From the NCBI GenBank assembly GCA_029287335.1, contig JARFRI010000211.1, positions 1 through 11,401 on the forward strand: a DNA stretch of 11,401 nucleotides. Reading direction: 5' to 3'. Positions 5,692-11,401 of this stretch are shown piece after piece. Origin of the DNA: Phycisphaera sp. (GTDB lineage: Bacteria > Planctomycetota > Phycisphaerae > Phycisphaerales > Phycisphaeraceae). Position 1 is the stretch's first letter, and each line of letters opens with the position of its first letter. Under the pieces are notes generated by a model. The model was not told the DNA's origin and ran no database searches. It worked only from the letters and a program-made list of their open reading frames with translations. The position numbers and the translations under genes are program-made.

Positions 5692-6111
5692 ATGTCAGAT
5701 CAAAGCATGATTGATGATTTGTTGGCCCAGTCCCTTGCCGAAGCGCAGGGGCAGGTCGATGGCATTCAGGATGATGTCGCTTCGGCGGTCGGACCGACGG
5801 CGAGTCAGCAGGGCGGCATCGATATGCTTGGCGATGTTGACTTGGATGTCACGATTGAGCTTGGCCGAACAGAAATGCTCGTCGAAGATGTGTTACGCTT
5901 AGCCAGCGGGAGCGTGGTCGAGTTGAATAAGCTCGCCGGAGACCCGGTTGATGTGTATGTCAACAGTCGGCTGGTCGCGCGGGGCGAGGTGCTTGTGCTT
6001 AACGATAATTTTTGTATCCGTATCAGTGAAATCCTCGCGGATGTTCAGGATCCGGCGGTGGTGGAAGAAGCGATCGCCGCAGCGATCGCGGACGATTCGG
6101 GTTCGGTATAA
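5692..6111 (+). CDS. fliN: Flagellar motor switch protein FliN
   Basis: 139 aa. FliN forms the lower C-ring with FliM, helping control rotation direction and docking the export ATPase complex. The C-terminal SpoA domain (46-115) is textbook: [20 protein letters not shown] (51-70), [19 protein letters not shown] (73-91), [20 protein letters not shown] (96-115). A variable linker precedes it (about 20-45). The first 12 residues, [12 protein letters not shown], resemble the LSQ-x-EID-x-LL motif with which FliM, and some FliY proteins, bind phosphorylated CheY. The protein has only one SpoA domain and is too short to be FliM or FliY. The ATG at 5692 has a purine-rich AAGGGTGGG upstream. The neighbours are fliL and fliO; no fliM lies between fliL and fliN. 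Confidence 0.95.
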   Translation: MSDQSMIDDLLAQSLAEAQGQVDGIQDDVASAVGPTASQQGGIDMLGDVDLDVTIELGRTEMLVEDVLRLASGSVVELNKLAGDPVDVYVNSRLVARGEVLVLNDNFCIRISEILADVQDPAVVEEAIAAAIADDSGSV

Positions 6112-6158
6112 GTTTGATTCAATCGTAGCATCGACGCGGTCGGGTTTGGTGAGGCAGG

Positions 6159-7007
6159 ATGCCGACACCGCCCAACAAGAGCCGCAGCAACACGAACATC
6201 GGCCATGGAGGGCCAGGTTTGGGGCGTCAGTTCAATACAACTACAAAGCATTTTCCTCGCGCGATGGCTCTGCTCTCGTTGCTCGTGTTTTTGCTGGCCG
6301 TCATGCCATCGCAGGCTCAGGGCGATGCGCAGCGGATCGAAGCGCTGCGCGATCAGGCCGCGCAGGCGACGGCGGAAAATGCCGACGAGGCTTTGCCAGC
6401 GGATGAGTCGGTGGTGGCTGAAGAGCCGTTGCCCGCGAATGAGCTGCTGCCGTTGGGTGCAGGCGAAGGCGATCTGTTTAATGGCCAAGTAGATCAGTCC
6501 AGCGAAGGATCGCTAGGCGACGGTTGGCTGCTGAGCACGCTCGCGGCGTTGGGCGTGGTCCTGGCGATCGTGTTTGGTATCCGCTGGCTGCTCAAGCGGG
6601 GCGGGGTGGTCAGCACGGTCACGCCGCATGGCGGGATCGTCGAGGTGCTTAGCCGAACGACTGTCGCGCCGCGCAGCCACGTCATCCTGATGCGGGTGGG
6701 GACACGCGTGTTGGTGGTGAGCGATTCGACGGCCGGGATGCGGACGCTCGCATCGGTCGAGGACGCGGAAGAGGTCGCGGAGTTGTTGGGCGCGATTGAT
6801 TCAGCTAAGCCAACCAGTATGAGCCAAAGCTTCGGGTCAGTGATGAAAAAGCTGTCTGGCCAGTGGTCAGGCGAAGATGACGCATTGGCTGATGATGGTC
6901 TGATGTCTGCCAATGAGCCGGGTAGCGCGGTGGACCAGGCGGCGGGCGCGTTGTCACGTGTGCGTGGTCGGCTTGCTACGTTTTCGGAGTCGGGGGGGCG
7001 AGCGTGA
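6159..7007 (+). CDS. fliO: Flagellar export-gate assembly protein FliO (FliZ-type)
   Basis: 282 aa, longer than enteric FliO (about 125 aa) and closer to the FliZ form of Bacillus. FliO helps assemble the FliP ring of the export gate. The N-terminus carries 35 polar residues, then a signal-like hydrophobic stretch (36-50, AMALLSLLVFLLAVMP) with a likely cleavage site after SQA (51-53). An acidic periplasmic segment (about 54-120), a membrane helix (about 123-146, ending in RWLLKRGG) and the conserved cytoplasmic FliO domain (about 158-213: IVEVLSRTTVAPRSHVILMR, then VLVVSDS) follow, with a polar tail. The ATG at 6159 has a closely spaced GAGG; Met36 at 6264 would give a more usual signal peptide but has no ribosome binding site. 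The 3' end overlaps the fliP start (GTGA). Confidence 0.87.
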   Translation: MPTPPNKSRSNTNIGHGGPGLGRQFNTTTKHFPRAMALLSLLVFLLAVMPSQAQGDAQRIEALRDQAAQATAENADEALPADESVVAEEPLPANELLPLGAGEGDLFNGQVDQSSEGSLGDGWLLSTLAALGVVLAIVFGIRWLLKRGGVVSTVTPHGGIVEVLSRTTVAPRSHVILMRVGTRVLVVSDSTAGMRTLASVEDAEEVAELLGAIDSAKPTSMSQSFGSVMKKLSGQWSGEDDALADDGLMSANEPGSAVDQAAGALSRVRGRLATFSESGGRA

Positions 7008-8014
7008 AACGCTGGATCACGTTAACACTGTTGTTGATCATGTTGCTCGGGTGGATGCCCGTGTCGGCGGTCGCGCAGAACGCTAACCCCTCTGGGCCGG
7101 TGTCGGTGGACTCTGTCACTGCGGCACCAGCTTCTACGGATCGCGAAGTCGAGCGGTCGGCCAATCCGCTGGATGCCATTGAGGAGTTGGGGATCAGTAA
7201 CCCGATCCAGTTGCTCTCGCGAAGCGGCGAAGCGCTCAACGCATTGAACCGCGGCGCGGCGGGTCTGACTGGCCAGGACCCAGCGGCTGCCGAGGGATCG
7301 CCACGACCATCCACGACAGAACTACCCGGTGCCAATGAAGGCTTGAGTACCTCGCTCTCGATCCTGTTGTTGCTCACGGTGCTGACACTTGTGCCGGCCA
7401 TCCTCGTGATGTGTACGAGTTTTACGCGGATCGTTGTCGTGCTCGCGCTGCTTCGCCAGGCACTGGGCACCCAGTCGCTACCGCCGACGCAGGTCGTCGT
7501 CGGCTTGTCGTTGTTCCTGACGTTTCTCGTCATGGCCCCGACACTCGATCGGCTCAATACCGAAGTCCTTCAGCCGATGCAGAACCCCGACATCGAGATG
7601 AATGAGATCCAGGCGTGGGAAAAGGCCAAGTCACCACTCCGCGATTTCATGTTCGCGCAGATCGATCACGGCGGGAACTGGGACTCGGTTTACATGTTGA
7701 TGGAGTGGCGCGAGCCCGGCTCGACCAAGGATCGCAGCGACCTTCGCAGGGCGGATGTCGACATGCTTACGCTGATCCCAGCGTTCATGCTGAGCGAGTT
7801 GAAGATCGCGTTCTTGCTGGGGTTCAGGCTGTATCTGCCGTTCCTGGTAATCGACATGGTGATCTCCAGTGTGCTGATCTCGATGGGCATGCTGATGCTG
7901 CCGCCGGTGCTGATCTCGCTGCCGTTCAAGCTGCTGTTGTTTGTCCTGGTGGACGGCTGGAACCTTGTCGTGGCGAACCTGCTGAGCAGCTTCTCGATGG
8001 CGGGTAGCACGTAG
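7004..8014 (+). CDS. fliP: Flagellar export-gate protein FliP with a long periplasmic N-terminal extension
   Basis: 336 aa against the usual 245 or so. FliP forms a pentamer that, with FliQ and FliR, makes the export channel. It begins with a signal peptide (residues 1-25: KRW, then a hydrophobic run to MPVSAVAQ). About 90 polar residues follow before the first core helix, roughly 70 more than in Salmonella. The core is fully conserved: LVPAILVMCTSFTRIVVVLA (129-148), LRQALGTQSLPPTQVVVGLS (150-169), and the C-terminal block with PAFMLSELKIAFLLGFRLYL, SMGMLMLPPV and LLLFVLVDGW. The start is a GTG at 7004 overlapping the fliO stop by four bases, a sign of translational coupling; a run of seven G at 6992-6998 supplies the purine-rich upstream sequence. 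fliQ follows after 70 bases. Confidence 0.97.
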   Translation: MKRWITLTLLLIMLLGWMPVSAVAQNANPSGPVSVDSVTAAPASTDREVERSANPLDAIEELGISNPIQLLSRSGEALNALNRGAAGLTGQDPAAAEGSPRPSTTELPGANEGLSTSLSILLLLTVLTLVPAILVMCTSFTRIVVVLALLRQALGTQSLPPTQVVVGLSLFLTFLVMAPTLDRLNTEVLQPMQNPDIEMNEIQAWEKAKSPLRDFMFAQIDHGGNWDSVYMLMEWREPGSTKDRSDLRRADVDMLTLIPAFMLSELKIAFLLGFRLYLPFLVIDMVISSVLISMGMLMLPPVLISLPFKLLLFVLVDGWNLVVANLLSSFSMAGST

Positions 8015-8084
8015 CTGCTTTGATGGCTTAGGGCCGGTGCGCGCGTTGTGAATCGATGAAATGGTTCGAACTTTGGAGTGACTG

Positions 8085-8351
8085 ATGCTGACGGATCAAC
8101 TAGTTGATGTAACAAGGCAGACGCTGATGGTGATGCTCGTGCTGAGTATCCCGGTGTTAGTCGCTGGCTTGGCGATCGGCCTGGTCGTGAGTGTGATGCA
8201 GGCGGTTACGCAGATTCAAGAGCAGACGCTGAGCTTCGTGCCCAAGATCATCGGCATGGTCTTGGTTGCGATCATCGCGATGCCCTGGATGCTCTCGAAA
8301 TTGATGACGTTTAGTGCCCAGATGTTTGGCCCGATCCCCTCGGGCGGTTGA
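8085..8351 (+). CDS. fliQ: Flagellar export-gate protein FliQ
   Basis: 88 aa, exactly the family's usual size. FliQ subunits wrap the FliP/FliR channel of the flagellar export gate. The sequence has two membrane helices (about 13-37 and 50-74) joined by the conserved loop AVTQIQEQTLSFVPKI (40-55), the family's most reliable signature. It has a GGAG ribosome binding site 6 bases before the ATG at 8085. It lies between fliP and fliR in the near-universal fliPQR order; the 70-base gap to fliP holds no repeat or promoter I can support. Confidence 0.97.
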   Translation: MLTDQLVDVTRQTLMVMLVLSIPVLVAGLAIGLVVSVMQAVTQIQEQTLSFVPKIIGMVLVAIIAMPWMLSKLMTFSAQMFGPIPSGG

Positions 8352-8385
8352 GTGTTGCTGAGACTTTTTACGAGGACCCCTGTGG

Positions 8386-9222
8386 TTGCCTGTCGATCTA
8401 ACTTCCATCTTGCCGTATGTGCCGGTCTGGCTGATGATCCTGTTCAGGCTCACGGGGATCTTTGTGCTTGCGCCGGTGTTGGGCAGTTCGACGGTGCCGA
8501 GGATGATCAAGGTGTTCTTGGCGTTGGGTTTGTCGTTTGCGGTTTGGCCGATGCTGTGGGTGGATTCCGATGCGTCGCGCAACCTCGCACAAGCGGTGCA
8601 GAACCTGGACCTCTGGTCGCTGGGTCTGCTGGTCGCGCTGGAGTTATTGATCGGGTACGTGATCGGTTACGCGGCGTCGCTGCCGTTGACGGGCATGCAA
8701 CTGGGCGGTCACATTGTGGATCAGCAAATGGGCCTAGCCGCAGCACAGCTCTTCAACCCCGAGTTCGACGATCAGACCGGCGTCACCGGTCAGTTGCTGT
8801 TCATGTTCGCGCTGGCACTCTTCGTTGCCGCCGGCGGGCTCAACGTCATGCTGCACACACTCGCGCAGACGTTTCGGCACGTCCCGCTGGGCGGCTTTGC
8901 CAGCTTCGATCAGATCGTCACGATGGTCGTCGGTATGATCACGATCATGTTCGAACTGGGCCTGCGTATCGCGGCACCGATCCTGTGTTTGATGTTCCTC
9001 ATCAGCGTTGGCATGGGTTTCTTGATGCGGACCGTCCCGCAGTTCAACATCCTGAGCGTTGGCTTTGCAATCCGTATTCTGTCGAGCCTGTTGATCATGA
9101 TGATGCTGATCGGTGCGATCGCCGGGGCATACGGCAACATGACCGGCGAGATCCTCGGGGAACTGATGCGTTTCTTCGAGGCCGAGCCGCCGCCGCTACC
9201 GGGGCCAAGAGGGATTCCTTGA
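8386..9222 (+). CDS. fliR: Flagellar export-gate protein FliR
   Basis: 278 aa, slightly longer than the usual 260 or so. FliR completes the FliP5-FliQ4-FliR1 channel. It is hydrophobic throughout, with several membrane helices. Family marks include FRLTGIFVLAPVLGSSTVP (20-38), the IVDQQMG loop (110-116) with FNP (123-125), and MRTVPQFNILSVG (214-226). The most likely start is TTG at 8386: an ACGAGGA ribosome binding site (8370-8376) lies 9 bases upstream, and no in-frame ATG or GTG sits at a better distance. A GTG at 8382 is out of frame. A long open frame overlapping almost the whole gene (8352-9245) in another frame is a GC-driven shadow. A short Pro-rich tail (266-278) follows the last helix. 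Confidence 0.95.
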   Translation: MPVDLTSILPYVPVWLMILFRLTGIFVLAPVLGSSTVPRMIKVFLALGLSFAVWPMLWVDSDASRNLAQAVQNLDLWSLGLLVALELLIGYVIGYAASLPLTGMQLGGHIVDQQMGLAAAQLFNPEFDDQTGVTGQLLFMFALALFVAAGGLNVMLHTLAQTFRHVPLGGFASFDQIVTMVVGMITIMFELGLRIAAPILCLMFLISVGMGFLMRTVPQFNILSVGFAIRILSSLLIMMMLIGAIAGAYGNMTGEILGELMRFFEAEPPPLPGPRGIP

Positions 9223-9295
9223 CCATTGATTTAGTGAAGCGTTAATTGAGATTCGAGAACACGAGCTGCAGGATGCGGCTTAAGCGAGACCATGG

Positions 9296-10369
9296 ATGGC
9301 TGAAACCACTGGACAAGAAAAAACCGAAGCACCCACAGCGCGCCGTATCCGTCAGGCTCGTGAAGAGGGTAATATCGCGCGCAGCACCGACCTGACCGCG
9401 GCGCTCATGCTTCTCGCGTCGATCTGTTTGATGTACGTGCTTAGCTCTCGCTTGTTCGATGCGATGGCGGCGGTGCTGCACCGGTTGCTTAGCTCGGTTG
9501 ACGCGGTTAACCCGACACGTGCCGATGACTTGGGCCCCATCTGGGACTACCTGCTAGGCCTGATCGGCTGGACCGTGCTGCCGCTGCTCATCGGAATTGC
9601 TGGCGTTGGTTTGCTTGTCACAGCCGGGCAGACCGGGCTCCTGCTCACCGGCAAGCCGCTCATCCCAAAGTTCAGCAAAATTAATCCGCTCAGCGGCGTC
9701 AAGCGATTGGTGGACGCGAGGGCAGCGATCCGGTTGGTGATGAGCCTGGGCAAAGTCGCGATCATCTCGGCGGTGGCGATCATGATGATCATGGCCGAGA
9801 TCGACGCGATCGCGGCGTTGCCGACGATGACCCTCGGCGCCGCGACGGCGGCCTCGGCACATATGACCTTCATGCTCTCGATCAAGCTTGCGGCGCTGCT
9901 CGTGATCCTAGCACTGCTGGATTTTTCCTTCCAGAAGTATCAACACACCAAAGATATGCGGATGACCAAACAAGAGGTCCGCCAGGAAATGAAGGACATG
10001 GACGGCGACCCGCTGATGAAACAACGCCGAGCGCGCGTCGCACGCCAACTCGCGATGCAGCGCATGGCCCAGCAGGTTCCCAAAGCCGACGTCATCCTCA
10101 CGAACCCGACGCACCTGTCGATCGCATTGCGTTACGACTCGGACAGCATGCGTGCCCCGAAAGTCATCGCCAAGGGCGCTGACTTTATGGCCATGCGAAT
10201 CCGACAGATCGCGACCGCCAACGGCATCCCCCTGGTCGAACGAAAGCCCCTGGCTCGCGCGCTGTACAGCAGTGTCGAGGTCGGTGATGAAGTCCCGGAA
10301 GAACACTACGCCGCGGTGGCGGAAATACTTGCCTACGTCTATCGACTCAGTGGAAAGATTGCTAGCTAA
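9296..10369 (+). CDS. flhB: Flagellar export-gate protein and substrate-specificity switch FlhB
   Basis: 357 aa, the family's usual length. FlhB regulates entry of export substrates and, after self-cleavage, switches export from rod/hook to filament proteins in concert with FliK. The N-terminus has the standard EKTEAPTARRIRQAREEGNI (8-27). Four membrane segments lie in about 33-50, 85-112, 147-170 and 190-212. Then comes the cytoplasmic domain with MTKQEVRQEMKDMDGDP (223-239) and the self-cleavage motif NPTH (270-273) within DVILTNPTHLSIALRY, cut between N270 and P271. The C-terminal region is the usual PLARALY-containing segment (318-324). Two ATGs lie close together (9292 and 9296); only 9296 is in frame. 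The stop codon lies in the heptamer repeat that runs into flhA. Confidence 0.98.
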   Translation: MAETTGQEKTEAPTARRIRQAREEGNIARSTDLTAALMLLASICLMYVLSSRLFDAMAAVLHRLLSSVDAVNPTRADDLGPIWDYLLGLIGWTVLPLLIGIAGVGLLVTAGQTGLLLTGKPLIPKFSKINPLSGVKRLVDARAAIRLVMSLGKVAIISAVAIMMIMAEIDAIAALPTMTLGAATAASAHMTFMLSIKLAALLVILALLDFSFQKYQHTKDMRMTKQEVRQEMKDMDGDPLMKQRRARVARQLAMQRMAQQVPKADVILTNPTHLSIALRYDSDSMRAPKVIAKGADFMAMRIRQIATANGIPLVERKPLARALYSSVEVGDEVPEEHYAAVAEILAYVYRLSGKIAS

Positions 10370-10394
10370 CCGCTAAGAACTCATGGCTAACAGC
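10365..10394 (+). repeat. Heptamer repeat spanning the flhB stop and flhA start
   Basis: GCTAACC (10365-10371), GCTAAGA (10372-10378), an unrelated ACTCATG (10379-10385), then GCTAACA (10386-10392) and GC keep one 7-bp phase. The units match the right-arm core (GCTAANN) of the element before flbD. The first unit contains the flhB stop TAA; the third position contains the flhA ATG; the fourth encodes the first residues after it (Ala-Asn). There is no left arm here, so no hairpin. Confidence 0.7.
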
Positions 10395-11401
10395 ATCACA
10401 ATGAACTCGATGCCCGCATGGGTGCAGAAAGTCAACGCGAACCGCGGGCTGATGGTGCCTATCGCGCTGATCAGCTTGCTCGCGGTGATCATTGTGCCGT
10501 TGCCGCCGATGGTGATCGACCTGCTGCTGGTGGCGAACCTCGCGCTGGCGGCGTTGATCTTGTTGACAACGATCTTCGTTGAATCGCCACTTGATTTCTC
10601 GGTGTTTCCGTCCTTACTGTTGTTCACGACGATGTTCCGTTTGGTCTTGAACATCGCGACGACGAGGATGATTCTGACCGCCGGCACAGACGAGTCGATC
10701 GCGACAACGGACGAGGCGATGAGCGTCGCGGGCAAACTGATTCAGTCGTTCGCAGAGTTTGTCGCGGGCTCTGAGCCGGTGGTCGGCGTGATCCTGTTTG
10801 TCATCCTGATCATCATCCAGTTCGTCGTCATCACCAAAGGTGCGACGCGCATCTCGGAAGTCGCGGCACGTTTCATGCTCGACGGTATGCCCGGCAAGCA
10901 GATGGCGGTTGATGCCGACCTGAACGCCGGCCTGATCAACGAGCAACAAGCCCGGGACCGACGCGAGACGATCCAGCACGAGGCAGACTTCCACGGTGCG
11001 ATGGACGGTGCATCTAAGTTTGTCCGTGGCGATGCGGTCGCGGGCATCATCATCACGCTGGTCAACATCGTCGGCGGCTTGGCCATCGGTATGGCGATGA
11101 AGGGTTGGTCGTTTGGCGAGTCCGTCGAGGTGTTCACGAAGCTGACGATCGGTGATGGCCTGGTCTCGCAGGTACCCGCGTTCCTCATCGCGTTGGCGGC
11201 GGGCTTGATCGTGACGCGATCGTCGAGCCGGGCCAACCTGAATAGTGAGCTGACTGAACAACTCACTGGCAAAGCACCGGCGTTGGGGATTACCGCGGGC
11301 TTCCTGGCGATGCTCGCGCTGACGCCGCTGCCGACGATCCCGCTGCTTGTCCTCTCTGTGATCGTTGGCGCAATGGCTTGGCGAAGCGCAAAGGTCAAAC
11401 A
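10383..11401 (+). CDS. flhA: Flagellar export-gate protein FlhA (5' part, runs off the window)
   Basis: The window holds 339 codons of a gene usually near 690, so the large cytoplasmic substrate-docking domain is missing. FlhA forms the nonameric ring of the export gate and couples export to the proton-motive force. Visible marks are FRLVLNIATTRMIL (85-98) and the FHIPEP family signature ATRISEVAARFMLDGMPGKQ (154-173) continuing to DADL. HGAMDGASKFVRGD (204-217) contains the conserved aspartate linked to proton use. Several membrane helices are present (about 25-40, 44-64, 132-150, 217-238 and more near the end). About eight extra residues lie at 100-112 relative to enteric FlhA. The ATG at 10383 has only a weak AAGA upstream; an in-frame ATG at 10401 is possible but has no ribosome binding site. 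The start lies in the heptamer repeat, 13 bases after flhB. Confidence 0.97.
   Translation, partial: MANSITMNSMPAWVQKVNANRGLMVPIALISLLAVIIVPLPPMVIDLLLVANLALAALILLTTIFVESPLDFSVFPSLLLFTTMFRLVLNIATTRMILTAGTDESIATTDEAMSVAGKLIQSFAEFVAGSEPVVGVILFVILIIIQFVVITKGATRISEVAARFMLDGMPGKQMAVDADLNAGLINEQQARDRRETIQHEADFHGAMDGASKFVRGDAVAGIIITLVNIVGGLAIGMAMKGWSFGESVEVFTKLTIGDGLVSQVPAFLIALAAGLIVTRSSSRANLNSELTEQLTGKAPALGITAGFLAMLALTPLPTIPLLVLSVIVGAMAWRSAKVK

Noticed and set aside
8352..9245. A 297-residue open frame overlapping nearly all of fliR in another frame
   Set aside because: Its translation is rich in Arg, Ala, Gly and His with no recognisable motif, typical of an out-of-frame shadow in GC-rich DNA; the overlapping FliR frame has clear family motifs.
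10742..11398. Long antisense open frames opposite flhA (also 10614-11261)
   Set aside because: They mirror a strongly conserved FlhA coding sequence, have low-complexity composition and no supporting start context.

Overview
This window is one continuous run of flagellar genes, all on the + strand. I see no gene on the other strand and no mobile element, CRISPR array, tRNA or rRNA. The order is: fliK (3' end only) - flgD - small unknown gene - flgE - flbD/swrD - motA - motB - fliL - fliN - fliO - fliP - fliQ - fliR - flhB - flhA (5' part only). Both edges cut through genes, so the cluster extends in both directions.

The DNA is GC-rich. The gene order resembles the large motility operon of spirochetes and, in part, Firmicutes (flgD-flgE-flbD-motA-motB-fliL-[fliM]-fliN-fliO/Z-fliP-fliQ-fliR-flhB-flhA), but fliM is missing from its usual place. 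My best guess for the source is a Planctomycetota bacterium, perhaps of the Phycisphaerae type. This rests on general protein style, GC-richness and repeat-bearing spacers, and is only moderately supported. The hook protein has no cysteine, which argues against a spirochete, where hook cross-linking uses one.

Region by region: bases 1-3017 hold hook-building genes (FliK length-control tail, FlgD cap, a small unknown protein and the large FlgE hook protein). Bases 3129-5675 hold motor-power genes (SwrD/FlbD, stator proteins MotA and MotB, stator-associated FliL). Bases 5692-6111 encode the switch protein FliN. Bases 6159-11401 hold the membrane export gate (FliO, FliP, FliQ, FliR, FlhB, FlhA), which exports the hook proteins encoded upstream. 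Short gaps, some overlaps and uniform direction suggest co-transcription. Two exact GCCGATAA octamers, upstream of motA and fliL, suggest internal sigma-28-type promoters for the motor genes.

No wholly new system is visible. The points most worth a second look are: (1) a family of 7-bp-phased repeats in the spacers before flbD, motB and flhA, arranged as inverted arms whose right arm contains the likely ribosome binding site of flbD and motB; (2) a FliN whose N-terminus resembles the CheY-binding motif of FliM, in an operon that lacks fliM; (3) a MotB whose peptidoglycan-binding GHTD motif reads GHAA; (4) a FlgD with what looks like a duplicated Tudor-like module; and (5) an unassigned small gene between flgD and flgE.
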